Part shown: piece by piece, positions 20,845-30,955 of the stretch
Layout of the letters: each line of letters starts with the position of its first letter
How positions within the stretch are numbered: the stretch's first letter is position 1
Source: Procambarus clarkii
Taxonomy: Eukaryota; Arthropoda; Malacostraca; Decapoda; Cambaridae
Assembly (NCBI RefSeq): GCF_040958095.1
Contig: NC_091214.1
Location: forward strand, 8,726,701 to 8,790,700
Direction: 5' to 3'
Length of the DNA stretch: 64,000 nucleotides
Program-made: the position numbers and the translations under genes
Notes under the pieces: generated by a model
Databases searched by the model: none
What the model saw: the letters and a program-made list of their open reading frames with translations, nothing else
What the model was told of the DNA's origin: nothing

Positions 20845-21179
20845 TGTAGCGAGTAGATTATCCCAATAATATACTCGCTCCAAATGCATTGTTAATATTC
20901 CTGTCAACCTTTGGAGATGAATGAGGTGAGGCGTTGCCCGGGCAACATGGTGAGGTGTTGCTCGAGCATATAAGCAGCAGAATAGCAAACATTAACTAGT
21001 CTACTTTCAAGTGTGGTCTAGAGCAGACACTTGCGAGATACTGTACCGACGCTCAGTGCGCTCAACTCACACCAAAGTATCACCTGTGTACTTCTGTATA
21101 TTCGACCAAATATATATATAGTATCTTAGTGTCTGTGTTTATTTGTCACCATACTTTACGTAACAATAGAACCGTTACA
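20845..21179 (+). mobile_element. LTR of Gypsy-like family E (5' LTR)
   Basis: A 335-bp LTR begins TGTAGCGAGTAG and ends CCGTTACA, with a second, inverted copy (about 337 bp) at 44380-44716. It has a possible TATA box ('gcatataagcag', about 20967) and an AT run 'accaaatatatatatag'. The following base and 'TGGTGACCCC' (21181-21190) form a primer binding site complementary to the 3' end of tRNA-Trp. The LTR interrupts LINE C2. Confidence 0.88.
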
Positions 21180-22430
21180 TTGGTGACCCCAGAGAGTTTC
21201 GACGATACCCAGCCACGATGGACTACAACATGGACTCTCACTGGACCTCTACTGCTACTGTTTGCTGTGATGGAACACTGCCAACACCCTCGCCACAGCT
21301 ATGATTTTCATCGCGTCCATCTCTGCATTTTCATCTACTACGGCTTGCTGCTCCACGATCGTTATTCACTCATCTGACAGCCTCATCAATGATTACATCA
21401 TGTTGTATCTACAGCTTGTCCTGCCGACTCTCCGTCGCTGCCACTAGGGCACTGCTTGTCCTACGCCCACGACAGCTGCTCTGTCATCAGATTCATCTAC
21501 ACGTTCACTGCATTTTGATACTCGGCCGACTCAAGCCCTTTGCGCAGTACAGGACTTACAGCTTGCGTTTCCGACACTTCGTCGCCTTCAGGACAATTCA
21601 GCTCTAGATGTGCTTACCTCGTTGTCCTAACTACGTGCCTACATTACCTCCTAATGTCCTGGTGCCCGAGCCCATCCGCCCCAGATCTAAATGCTCCACC
21701 AGCGACCCAATGACGCAACAATTATGCACATTCTTCTCTCCTGCTACACCGAGCTTGTCCACACACTGCCTACATCTTTTGGTACCAGACTACAATTTCC
21801 ACAGTCAACAATGTAGTACTCGGCCTGGGCAGTTCTAATCGACCTAAGACGCTACAGCTTCGACACAGAGCAGACAGCAGACTACGACCGCATCCAGCTA
21901 TAACGCTCTCGCTCCCCGAGTTCAGACACTCGCAATTCCTAATCGAGCCGCCACGCTCTCCTGCATAGAGCTCCACGACTCCGGCCTCACTCAGCTCTCT
22001 GCTCTGCTCCAGGCTTCGTCTCAACGTCTGCGACACTGCTAAATCCAGAGACACATCCGCCGACTACGCAGTTCACTTTTCGACCACAGTTACCAGCCGC
22101 ACCACAACCTGATCCTACGACGACGGACGATCCTGTGCGACCTCCCACCCTACGACCCCAGTTAGATGACATCAGCGAAGAGGAGGAAGTTAACTTTGAT
22201 GGTTATGTAACGCAAGCAGGGCGTACAATTCACCGACCAGCTAAGTTCCTTGATCAAGTATTTTTCCTATCATCCCCTGGGAGGGGGAGCTCCCCCTCCC
22301 AGGGGATGATACTACTTCTGAGCTACACCAGCCAGACAAACGCCTAGTTACGGACAAAACCGAGCAACACCGGACGGACAAACAACTGATGCCAGTGAGA
22401 ACGAACGCTCGGCCTCCTGGCCGTTCGAGA
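21180..22430 (+). pseudogene. Internal remnant of Gypsy-like element E
   Basis: After the primer binding site, about 850 bp of C/T-rich leader or gag-like DNA has only short broken ORFs and no recognisable domain. From about 22030 a frame resembling the C-terminal tail of a Gypsy Pol appears: an acidic 'LDDISEEEEVNFDGY' stretch followed by 'TQAGRTIHRPAKFLDQVF' (22135-22260). The middle of the element (protease, RT, integrase) is therefore deleted. No 3' LTR is found next to it; unit P repeats start at about 22430. Confidence 0.6.
22268..22311. repeat. Perfect 44-bp palindrome
   Basis: The arms TATCATCCCCTGGGAGGGGG(AG) and their exact reverse complement meet at 22289/22290 without a spacer, 22 bp per arm with no mismatch. 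It sits just after the Pol-like C-terminus of element E, where a purine-rich polypurine tract (GGGAGGGGGAG) would be expected before the 3' LTR; one arm could be that tract. Confidence 0.97.
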
Positions 22431-22676
22431 GATAAAGTTTCTAAATCAATTTATTGCATTGTTCAGCTTTCAGTTATGCCTTGTATTTACTTACTATTCC
22501 TCTTGCAGCGTTAAAGCAGTGTCCATTGCTGTGGGATATTCAATTAATTTTGTTTCTCTTTTGAGAATATTATTGCTTTAGGCTAGCCAATCTCCCTTGA
22601 TTAGTACTGTTTTAATAACCATTCCATCCCTTGAACATTACAGTTTTACTCTATCCAAACCATACCGTGCATATAT
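22430..22676 (+). repeat. Unit P ~500-bp tandem repeat, left part
   Basis: The segment 'ttgttcagctttcagttatgccttg...gcagcgttaaagcagtgtcc' is one copy of a repeat also found at about 24385 and 24890. It is interrupted after 'catatattact' (about 22677) by LINE D; unit P resumes at 24119 with 'gtttaacctacc', as the uninterrupted copy near 24605 shows. Confidence 0.8.
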
Positions 22677-24118
22677 TACTTTATTTATTTATTTATTATT
22701 TATTTATATATTTATTTATGCATATACAAGAATGTACATAAGGAATGTGAGGATACAAATATGGTAATTACAGTCTTGTAAAGCCACTAGCACGCGCAGC
22801 GTTTCGGGCAGGTCCTTAATCTAAGAAAATTTTAAGGAAGTAAATACTTGCAAAATTTATAGAAAAAAAATGATAACAGATTACATGAAATGAAAAAAAA
22901 AGAAGATGAGAGAAAATTGTAGGTACAGTATATTAAAGCACATAGGTAGCTAAGATTGATTGCAATGACAGCTTAAAATGGTAGTTGACAACAAATTGGT
23001 AGGCACAATACAGCAGAAACAATATAAGATTGATTGCAATGACAGCTTGAATGGTAGTTGACAAAAATTGGTAGTCACAATACAGCATATGGGTAGCACA
23101 TAAAAGAAGACAGCAATGAACACAATGATAAGGTTGTTTGATATTACATAAAAATAAGGAGATTGGGTAACACTAGGTACAGAGCAAATTTAAAGCTCAG
23201 TGTAGGAAACTAAGAAGATGAAGTTAGGTACTTTTTGGTTTTGCTTTTAAATAAGGCAAAAGTTTTACAGTTTTTCAATTCACTAGGGAGTGAGTTCCAT
23301 AGACTAGGTCCCTTAATTTGCATAGAGTGTTTACACAGATTAAGTTTGACCCTGGGGATATCAAAGAGATATTTATTTCTGGTGTGGTGATAATGGGTCC
23401 TATTACATTTATTTATTTATTTATTTATGCATATACAAGAATGTACATAAGGAATGTGAGGATACAATTATGGTAATTACAGTCTTGTAAAGCCACTAGC
23501 ACGCGCAGCGTTTCGGGCAGGTCCTTAATCTAAGAAAATTTTAAGGAAGTAAATACTTGCAAAATTTATAGACAAAAAAATGATAACAGATTACATGGAA
23601 TGAAAAAAAAAAAAGATGAGAGAAAATTATAGGTACAGTATATTAAAGCACATAGGTAGCTATGATTGATTGCAATGACAGCTTAAAATGGTAGTTGACA
23701 ACAAATTGGTAGGCACAATACATCTGTCCAGGGAGAGTTTCAGAGCATGGTTTGCATTTAAGAACAGGGTTTTGTAAATGTAGTTGACACAAGAGAATGT
23801 GTGGAGGGAGTTAATATTTAGCAAGTTTAGGGATTTAAACAAGGGAGCTGAGTGTTGTCTGAAAGCAGAGTTAGTTATTATTCTGATAGCAGATTTTTGC
23901 TGTGTGATGATGGGCTTAAGGTGGTTTGCAGTGGTAGACCCCCATGCACAGATACCATAATTAAGATAGGGGGTAGATTAGTGCATAATATAGTGAGAGG
24001 AGAGCAGAGTTAGGAACGTAATATCTGATTTTGGAGAGTATACCAACTGTCTTAGAGACTTTCTTAGTTATGTGTTGAATGTGGGTGCTGAAGTTGAGTC
24101 TCTTGTCTAGGAAAACTG
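22677..24118 (-). mobile_element. LINE D1, 5'-truncated, with a nested copy
   Basis: The minus-oriented LINE ends in a (TTTA)n-type tail at 22680-22715, preceded by a 3' UTR containing 'acgcgcagcgtttcgggcag'. The remaining coding part (about 23230-23405 and 23724-24118) reads as the C-terminal RT region of a LINE related to C, with stops. It interrupts the unit P ~500-bp repeat. The 60-codon ORF at 23660-23842 spans the junction with the nested copy and is not meaningful. Confidence 0.85.
23409..23718 (-). mobile_element. LINE D2 tail nested in LINE D1
   Basis: A ~310-bp second copy of the D 3' UTR, nearly identical to 22681-22990, is bounded by 'TACAT' at 23404-23408 and 23719-23723. Removing it rejoins 'gggtcctat|tacat|ctgtccag' in D1. 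Confidence 0.85.
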
Positions 24119-25362
24119 TTTAACCTACCATCCTATCCCTTGATTAATCCCGCTTTAAGCTACCAAATCTTCCCATGATTATCACTGTTTCTTTTTTTTG
24201 TTCAGCTTATATACAAGTACATTATATTACGGTCTTATTCTATTATTAGAACATAATATTCCCCTCCCGTTCTCACTGTTCTGTTCTACTCCTCCAGGGT
24301 AGGCGCATGCCGTAGAGCGGTCTGTTGGCTTGGGTGGGCTACGCCATGTTTTCATTTATTTAAGTTTTCCTAAATTAATTTATTACTTTGTTCAGCTTTC
24401 ATTTATGCCTTGTATTTACTTACTAATCCTGTTGTAGCGTTAAAGCAGTGTCCATTGCTGTGGGATACGCAAATAATTTTGTTTTCACTTTTGAGACTAT
24501 TATTGTTTTAATCTAGACCAACTATTCCATGAATAAGTACTGTTTAATTAGCCAATCTATCCCATGAACATTACAGTTTTAATCTATCCAAACTATACCA
24601 TGCATATATTACTGTTTAACCTATCCATCCTTTACCTTGTATAGTCCTGCTTTAATCTACCCAAATTATCCATGATTATCACTGTTTACTCTTTTATTTG
24701 TTCAGCTTAAATACAAGTATATTATAATAAGGTCTTAAGCTATTTACTTGTTCAGTTTCAGTTTGTCTTGTATTTACTCCGCTATTTATTCTCTGTTTTC
24801 TAGCACTGCTTAAGCCTCATGCCTTTCTTGCTGTTTTTGGCCTCGCTATGTTATTTATATTATTTATTTAAGTTTTCTTTAATTAATTTGTTACATAGTC
24901 CAGCTTCAGTTATGCCCAGTATTTACTTAATAACACTGTTGCAGTGTTAAAGCAGTGTCCATTTCTAGTGGGATACTCAAATAATTTTGCTTTTCACTTT
25001 TGAGATTAATATTGTTTGAATTCTTCCAAACTATACCACGAATAATACTGTCTTAATATAAACAAACTATACAATGAATAATACGGTCTTAATATAAACA
25101 AACTATACCATATGAATAATATTGTTCAATCTATACATGAATATTACTCTCTTAATCTATTTTAACTGCTCAGCTTTTATTACATTGGTTTTTATTACGA
25201 TAGCATTGGCTATGTCCGGTATTCTCAATCACTATGGACACTTAACTTTACCTTTGCTTTTGTCTACTTGTGTATGTGACGGTCGCTGGTGCAGCAGCTT
25301 GGTCTCCCTGCCTGCTTTTTTCCCGTTAGTCCTACTGATGCTTACTTTTTCATTTTCCGCAG
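24119..25362 (+). repeat. Unit P ~500-bp tandem repeats (intron)
   Basis: 'Ttgttcagcttt', 'atttacttac', 'agcgttaaagcagtgtccat' and 'gggatac.caaataatttt' recur near 24392 and 24895, a period of about 503 bp, with shorter internal echoes ('ctatccaaactataccatg', near 24590, 25025 and 25090). The segment ends in a pyrimidine tract and AG at 25361-25362, the acceptor of the exon at 25363. The leading part of the 25122-25613 ORF is intronic and not a real signal peptide. Confidence 0.7.
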
Positions 25363-25842
25363 TGGCGAGAAGCCGGATCACGCAGCAACTGCAACACGGA
25401 AGAGGGCTCGTGCGGCGTCGTGCGAGGACAACAGCGCAGTGGTGTGAGGACGCAGCCGGCCTGGGCCAGGACGAAACCCGCCCGTTTCGCCTCCCCCTCC
25501 TCGGGGGCCTTCTCAGGCGGCTCGGATACGGACAGCGACCACACTTCCCAGAGGCCCCCTGCTGGCAAAGTTGCGGGTGGCACAGCGTCGCAGCCTCCAC
25601 CTCTTTCGGCTGACGACTGGACGACGCTGCAGGCTCCCATCACGCAGGCTCGGGGGCCCTCTCATGTCACAAGCCTTCTGGGCATGGGGACCACCGAGGC
25701 CGACCCTGCCGCGGCTGCTACAGCCGCCCTGCCCCCCACTTTCACCGACCGTCGCCCACGGGCCAAGGCCAGGGGGCATAAGTCGAGGCGACGTGCGAGC
25801 TCCTCCAGTCTGTCCTCCTTCCTTCCCAGTTCAGTATCGTAG
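25363..25842 (+). CDS. Candidate unit P coding exon 2
   Basis: A good acceptor ('tttttcattttccgcag') precedes a 159-codon open frame read from its first base (phase 0, matching the phase of exon 1), ending at TAG 25840-25842. It starts Trp-Arg-Glu-Ala-Gly and is rich in Arg, Ser, Pro and Thr, with an acidic-Ser segment 'SGGSDTDSDHTSQ', 'LSADDWTTLQAPI' in the middle and a basic 'KARGHKSRRRASSSS' tail suggestive of a nuclear or nucleic-acid-binding protein. The corresponding exon in the next unit (39858-39998) starts Pro-Arg-Gln-Ala-Gly. I recognise no family; a Gag-like protein is possible but unproven. The GC content jumps sharply against its AT-rich intron, as expected for an exon. Confidence 0.5.
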   Translation, partial: WREAGSRSNCNTEEGSCGVVRGQQRSGVRTQPAWARTKPARFASPSSGAFSGGSDTDSDHTSQRPPAGKVAGGTASQPPPLSADDWTTLQAPITQARGPSHVTSLLGMGTTEADPAAAATAALPPTFTDRRPRAKARGHKSRRRASSSSLSSFLPSSVS

Positions 25843-26560
25843 TTGCTCTGCCACCTTGAGGTTTTCCCTCGCGGCCAGCGGGCACTCGCCCTTCGGGGGC
25901 GCTGGTCCGGCCTGCTGGCCTGCGGGGTGGGGGTGCAGCGCCCGTCCCCAAGTGTTCCGCTGTCCGCAGCTACTACTTTGACTTTACAGCCATTCTACTA
26001 GTAAGCCCTAACTCAAGTCAGGAAATTTTTCTCCTTATTCCTTGGCGGCTCGGCCTCTGGCCTGGGGTTATTTTCTTCTCCAAATTCATATCAGGCTTTC
26101 CCAGTCTCTATGTAATTTTCTGCTCCCTGATTATTTCCAGATAGGGTTTCCATTATGTTATGTTGTTCACTTATGGTGTCCTGACTGTTATACTTAGAGT
26201 TAGATTTGTTACATTCGCCTCACTGCTAATTCTAGACAATAGGCCATTAGGTTTCTGCAGAGTTTGTTACTAGGCTACAAGATTACTTTTATTTTACTAC
26301 GGGTGTACAATTTAAGTTGTTTCGTGTACTTTGAGTTAGCCACGGCTATGTTATACATTTGTTAAGACCTACTTAGAAGCCTGTTTTACTCTGCAGAATT
26401 ATTTATCCTGTACTAAAAAAATTTACGCCCCCATACTGTTGGTGTCTTCCTTCTCCTGATCAGAAAATGACCACTGCCTATTGGAAACGAAAGGCGGTGG
26501 AGTTTCTGATGGGGAAGGAAATGGCCTCTGATTTGAAATACAAATCGGAGATGTTTCTGA
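25843..26560 (+). repeat. Unit P 3' block (first copy)
   Basis: It contains 'gtgcagcgcccgtccccaag' with an acceptor-like 'cgctgtccgcag' (about 25970), 'ccttattccttggcggctcg' and 'ttacgcccccatactgttgg'. The block is repeated at 41860-42430 and again at 42660-43192 plus 48661-48832. In the other copies an AATAAA lies before the 'acgcccc' phrase; here the site reads 'actaaaaaaat'. It leads directly into the next promoter, so it looks like the 3' end of one unit and the upstream region of the next. Confidence 0.65.
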
Positions 26561-26564
26561 AGAG

Positions 26565-26662
26565 GGGGACAAACAAACAGTTGCGCAGTGCGCCCCACGC
26601 AGGTGCGCGGGAAGTCTGGGGCCATATAAATTCAGGGGCAGAGAGGGGCTCTCTCTCACTCC
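26565..26662 (+). promoter_or_regulatory. Unit P core promoter, copy 2
   Basis: 'acagttgcgcagtgcgcccc' is followed by 'gaagtctggggcc', a TATATAAAT box at 26623-26631 and a 'ctctctctcactcc' initiator centred near 26658, about 33 nt downstream. The order and spacing match copy 1 (minus, 4640-4760) and copy 3 (42440-42528). Confidence 0.7.
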
Positions 26663-26708
26663 ACCCGACCGTCGCAGTACTCGAAACTGCGCCGCGCCTC
26701 AACGACAC

Positions 26709-26786
26709 GTGGACCAGTACTCAGTCCTGCATTCATCAGTCTGTCAATACGGCAGGGGCCCCCTGCCCTACTCATCCTACTCTAAG
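26709..26786 (+). CDS. Candidate unit P coding exon 1, second copy
   Basis: Homologous to 4479-4556 (minus). It runs 78 nt from a GTG (in the place of the ATG of copy 1) followed by GAC (Asp) to AAG|GTAG at 26786/26787, open throughout and in phase 0. Residues shared with copy 1 include Asp2, an Arg-Gly near 16-18, Leu-Pro, Ser and the terminal Lys. The GTG could be a mutated start, making this copy untranslatable, or translation may begin elsewhere. Function unknown. Confidence 0.38.
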
Positions 26787-27176
26787 GTAGTGTAAAAATT
26801 TTCTGTTAAAGTTTAGTCAGGACTGTCCAGTGTCTGGTGTGTGTTGGCGCCTTCCCTCCGCGGTCCGTGTGGGCTGCCTTAGTTCCCTAGTGCCTTCTTC
26901 ACCTTCGCCTGTCTTGACGTATGCAGGCGCGCCTTTCAGTCTGTGCCAGGTGCTGCAGCGACTGCTTTTTGCTGCTGCCACAATGCCCCGGGTCAGCGTG
27001 TGTTTACGCCGTGTCCCGAGTGAACCGCCCTGGTAGTGTTATCTCCCAGGCGTGCACTATGGGCACTGGTCAGCTGTGTTTCCTAGGCGTGCGCCTAGGG
27101 GCCCCAGTTCGTGCCCCGTCGGACGTGCGTGCCTGGCCGAGCCCCCTGCGAGCGGCCCGGCGTCGCCCTTGGAGAG
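26787..27176 (+). other. Unit P intron 1, start
   Basis: GC-rich DNA follows the exon 1 donor, including 'gtgttggcgccttcc' and 'ggcgcgcctttcag'. It is cut at 27176 by the older family F LTR and continues at 35376, where 'tgtgagcggcctggcgacc' echoes 'tgcgagcggcccggcgtcg' near 27146. The ORFs at 26830 and 26921 show no domain. Confidence 0.45.
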
Positions 27177-28138
27177 TGCTACGACCCTGGGTTCTTCAGT
27201 GGAAACCAGAGGTCAAAATTTAACTAAATAAGCTACGTTAGAGTAGTAAATCGCAACTCGATGTGTCTTTGTTTGTATCTTCCCTGCCAGACGTAAGACT
27301 ATTCTTGTTTCTCAAAGAGGTTACCTTGAGGTTACCTTGAGGTGCTTCCGGGGCTTAGCGTTTAGAGCATTTAAGCATTTAGAGCTAAGAGCATTTAAAG
27401 ACTGAGCTGGGGGTTGATTATTAAATAATAACATAGGCACCAGCTATGCTTACTAATACTTTCTAATCATTTGTAAAGTAAACCTGAGTAAACTTGGTAT
27501 AGGGCTGCGGTACGATTAGTTGAGCAGTCTGCCGGCAGCTGGGGGGAAGGAGACTGAGACTCCATCTTTTTCTGAGCTGGCGTGGTGTGGACAGGATCCT
27601 CCTACCCTTCCTCTTCGTTTCCTTATTTCTGTGTCTTGTTCAAGATAAGTACCAACTGAGTTATTATTCAATCTCTGGCATACTCATGTTCTAGGTGTAG
27701 AGTAGTATATTTTGTGTGTAGTAGGGGTTTTTAGAGTTTATATTACTAGTTATTCTAAAGGGGGTTCTATTGAAACCACGTGGTCCCCTACCGTAAGCTG
27801 ACTCTAACTTCAAGTTATTCAATAGTAGAGCTTTACCCTAGCTTGTGTTCAGTGTAAAACCTTGTATCCTGCTCATGTGGACCAAGGCTTTTAACGTAAG
27901 GTAGTGTGGTAAAGTTATTATTATTATTGTTATTGGTGTGAATGTATATGGGGGGCTGTTAAGGGGTTAATAAATAAGTACATGAATTATAAGAGTATCG
28001 TTCTTCCTGTGTAGGAGATCTTGATCATTCCCTAGACTGACCTTGTTGTGTAGCCAAGTAGTCAGCACTACTTCTAGTTTCCATGGGGGCCGGGCCTTAC
28101 TGATCTCCCCAAATAGATACATCTTTATTCTGACTGAC
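27177..28138 (+). mobile_element. Older LTR of Gypsy family F (left part)
   Basis: This plus-oriented LTR begins TGCTACGACCCTGGG and follows the family F LTR in reverse relative to 28139-29125 ('ttaacgtaaggtagtgtgg' near 27893, 'gttattggtgtgaatgtata' near 27927). A ~70-bp scrap of another decapod repeat ('gaggttaccttgaggtgctt') sits at about 27320-27393. The full-length element inserted near its 3' end; the last ~55 bp continue at 35321-35375, ending ATAACA. Flanks 'gagag' (27172-27176) and 'gagtc' (35376-35380) share only three bases, so its own target duplication has decayed or is absent. Confidence 0.8.
28134..28138. repeat. Target-site duplication of full-length element F (left)
   Basis: CTGAC here is repeated at 35316-35320, directly outside the TG...CA ends of the element. 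A 5-bp duplication is usual for Ty3/Gypsy integrases. Confidence 0.93.
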
Positions 28139-29125
28139 TGTTACAACTGATATGAGTGGGGCTTCTATGGGGTACTGGTACTATTAAGGGGTATAGGTAG
28201 TTAGAAGACAAGAGTATCAAATATGGGAGAGCTAAAAGGCCCGGCCCCCAAAATAAACTATCCACAGTAGTAATAACTTGCTACAAGACCATATATGTTA
28301 GTCTAAGGGTTGATCACTGCGCTCCCACCTTGGAAGAAGAGATACTCTGTAATTCATGTACTTATTTATTAACCCCTTAACAACCCCCCATATACACTCA
28401 CACCAATAACAATAATAATAATAACTTTACCACACTATCTTACGTTAAAAGCCTTGGTCCACATAGACAGGATACAAGGTTTACACTAATAACAAGCTAG
28501 GGTAAAGTACTACTGGATAAGCACTGAAGCTGGATGCAGCTTAGGGTAGTGAGACCATGTGGTACCCTAATACAAAACACAACACTTAGGGTAAACAAAA
28601 CACTGGCAAATACTAACCCCAGGTCTCACCAATAGTTACTACCAGAGTAGGCACACTTACGAATGTCCCGTACTTAGCTTAAGGATACAGGAACTTCAGG
28701 TAAGGGAAATAAGTAAGAGGAGAAGGAAGGAGAGTAGGGATACAGCCACAGAGTAGGTCTTAACCACACGACACCAGCCACAGAGAAGAACGAGCTAGTC
28801 ACCAGCTGCCTCCCTCATGTCGTGGTGCCGGAAGGAGCCTAATTGATCGTGCAGCTAAGCACATTAAAGATCTTCCCCTATGCAATGTATTGTTACTTTA
28901 TGAATGATTAGAAAGTATTAGTAAGCAAAGTTGGTGCCTATGTTATTATTTAATAATCAACCCCCAGCTCAGTCTTTAAATGCTCTTTGAGAAACAATAA
29001 TAGTCTTACGTCTGGCAGGGAAGATACAAACAATTGCCATTCCAAATGCGCCAACTGTACTACTAGGAAGTCTAATAGCTCAATTTTGACCTCTGGTTTC
29101 CACTGGAGAACCCAGGGTCGTAACA
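28139..29125 (-). repeat. 3' LTR of element F
   Basis: On the minus strand it runs TGTTACGACC (29125) to GTTGTAACA (28139). It is identical in length to the 5' LTR. A long stretch (28370-28480) is also recognisable, inverted, in the older LTR at 27860-28000. Confidence 0.95.
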
Positions 29126-29139
29126 CTCCTCCCCCCTTC
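29126..29139 (-). other. Polypurine tract of element F
   Basis: The minus strand reads 'gaaggggggaggag' immediately before the 3' LTR, the expected primer site for plus-strand DNA synthesis. Confidence 0.85.
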
Positions 29140-29437
29140 AGAGAAAAAAAAAATGTGACTACTAGAATAGTAGTCATATTTTTTTGTAAGAGTATACAGA
29201 GAACAAAAAGAAAAACATATGACAAAAACAAAAAATCAATCAAAAGCAATTTCTCTGCAAAAAAAAAAAAAAATACAAAGGAGTTCTCTGAAAGAAAAAA
29301 AAAACATACACAACAAAAATAAAAGAACAGGGAAGTAAATAAATTGGACACGGAATATTTAATGTCGCAGGAGAACCTAAAAAAAATTAACTAAAGCATG
29401 AAGGTTGGTAAATGGCTTTCTGTGGCTCAGATGAATG
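29140..29437 (-). other. Element F 3' non-coding region
   Basis: Between the RNase H stop and the polypurine tract there is A-rich (plus strand) homopolymeric DNA, including a run of 13 A near 29260. The small ORFs at 28950-29351 and 28987-29322 straddle the LTR edge and carry no domain. No envelope gene is present. Confidence 0.75.
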
Positions 29438-30955
29438 TTATTCAGGCAACCGGGACAGAGCGTCGGCTATCACGTTGAGTCTGCCCGGTAGGTGGGTAAT
29501 GGAAAGATTGAAGTCCTGTAGGTACAACGCCCACCTGAGGATGCGTTTATTCTTACCCTTCATCTGAGTCAGGAAGACTAGTGGGTTATGGTCCGTGTAC
29601 ACTTCCACTATATTACCTGTGAGATAAACTTCAAACTTTTTACATGTTAACACTAGCGCCAACGCCTCTTTTTCTACCACTGAATAATTGCGTTGCGCCT
29701 TGTCGAATTTCACAGAGTAATAATATACTGGGTGTTCCACCTGATCATCCCCAGTTTGCAACAACACTGCACCAGCACCCGAGTCAGACGCGTCAACATG
29801 AATTTTAAACGGTCGGTCGAACCTTGGACTAGCAAGCACTGGGGCGGAAGCTAAGATCAATTTCAAATTTTTAAATGCCTCTGCACAGTCTGATGACCAC
29901 TTAAATTTAACGGCTTTCCGCAACAAGTCTGTGAGAGGAGTGGCAACACTGGAAAAGTTCTGACAAAAACGTCGATAGTACGCACACATACCGATAAATC
30001 TTTGAACGTCCTTTTTAGACTTTAGTACTGGATACTCCAGAATGGCATTGATTTTATCTTGCCGAGGTAACACTTTTCCTTGGCCCACTTCATAACCGAG
30101 GTACGTCACTGTACCTTGGCCAAAATGACACTTTTTAGCATTTAAGGTAAGATTTGCCTTTTTCAAGATGGCAAACAACTGGCGTAACCTAGCTATGTGG
30201 TCAGCCCAATTACTGTCAAACAGCACGATATCATCTAAATACGCCCGACAATTTGGCACCTTAGCGAGTAGAGAGTTCATGAGTCTCTGGAACGTGGCAG
30301 GGGCATTACGCAAGCCGAACGGTAACACTTGATACTCAAAAACACCCTCGGGTGTCACGAACGCGGTGAGCTGTTTAGCACGTTCAGTGAGTGGGATTTG
30401 ATAATACCCCCTCGAGAGGTCGAATTTCGAAACGTACTTGGCATTTCCCAACTCGTCGATGCAGTCCTCGAGGAGGGGCAGCGGATAGGCATCCACAATG
30501 GTCACCTTGTTGAGCTGCCGATAGTCGGTGCATAATCGCCAGGAGCCGTCTGGTTTGGGGACCAAAAGGCAGGGCGAGCACCAAGAGCCCTGGCTCGGTC
30601 GGATGAGGCCGTGCTGGAGCAAGAAGTCGACCTCCTTCCATACGATGGCCTTCTTTTCTGGACTCATCCGATAGGGTTGAAGGCGAATGGGAGTGTAGTC
30701 CGTCAACTCGACATCATGGCAAATGGCATCAGTCTGGGTCGGGACCTCCCCGAACAGACTGGAGAATTCATCAACCAACGACTGCACCTCTTCACGTTGG
30801 GCCATCTGCAAATGGGACAGTTCCTCCACAGCATTCACAGAACTAGAATTATTGAAAATGAGATTAGTTGGGTCCCCAGAACAATCATCCCCTCTCTCAC
30901 TGGAAATGGAAACATTGGTTAGTGCAATGGGCCTGGGGCCCTGGAACTTCTTCAG
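29438..30955 (-). CDS. Element F reverse transcriptase-RNase H
   Basis: The open frame follows the UGA at 30958-30956 in the same phase; 39 codons precede the GTG at 30838 from which the 466-residue reading starts. RT motifs appear in order: 'RPSQGSWCSPCLLVPKPDGSWRLCTDYRQLN', 'FDLSRGYYQIPL', 'FVTPEGVFEYQVLPFGLRNAPATF', the catalytic 'YLDDIVLF', then 'FIGMCAYYRRFCQNFS'. RNase H follows: 'IHVDASDSGAGAVLLQ', 'EKEALALVLTCKKF' and 'YTDHNPLVFL', ending 'RLNVIADALSR'. Together they convert element RNA to DNA in the particle. The frame is unbroken. With no Met near its start, expression probably needs read-through of the UGA or an unsplit ancestral reading. Confidence 0.95.
   Translation of the reverse strand: MKKFQGPRPIALTNVSISSERGDDCSGDPTNLIFNNSSSVNAVEELSHLQMAQREEVQSLVDEFSSLFGEVPTQTDAICHDVELTDYTPIRLQPYRMSPEKKAIVWKEVDFLLQHGLIRPSQGSWCSPCLLVPKPDGSWRLCTDYRQLNKVTIVDAYPLPLLEDCIDELGNAKYVSKFDLSRGYYQIPLTERAKQLTAFVTPEGVFEYQVLPFGLRNAPATFQRLMNSLLAKVPNCRAYLDDIVLFDSNWADHIARLRQLFAILKKANLTLNAKKCHFGQGTVTYLGYEVGQGKVLPRQDKINAILEYPVLKSKKDVQRFIGMCAYYRRFCQNFSSVATPLTDLLRKAVKFKWSSDCAEAFKNLKLILASAPVLASPRFDRPFKIHVDASDSGAGAVLLQTGDDQVEHPVYYYSVKFDKAQRNYSVVEKEALALVLTCKKFEVYLTGNIVEVYTDHNPLVFLTQMKGKNKRILRWALYLQDFNLSITHLPGRLNVIADALSRLPE

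Noticed and set aside
25122..25362. N-terminal hydrophobic leader of the 25122-25613 ORF as a signal peptide
   Set aside because: It lies in AT-rich tandem-repeat DNA before a clear splice acceptor; composition changes at 25363 and the ORF then runs in a different frame from the better exon.
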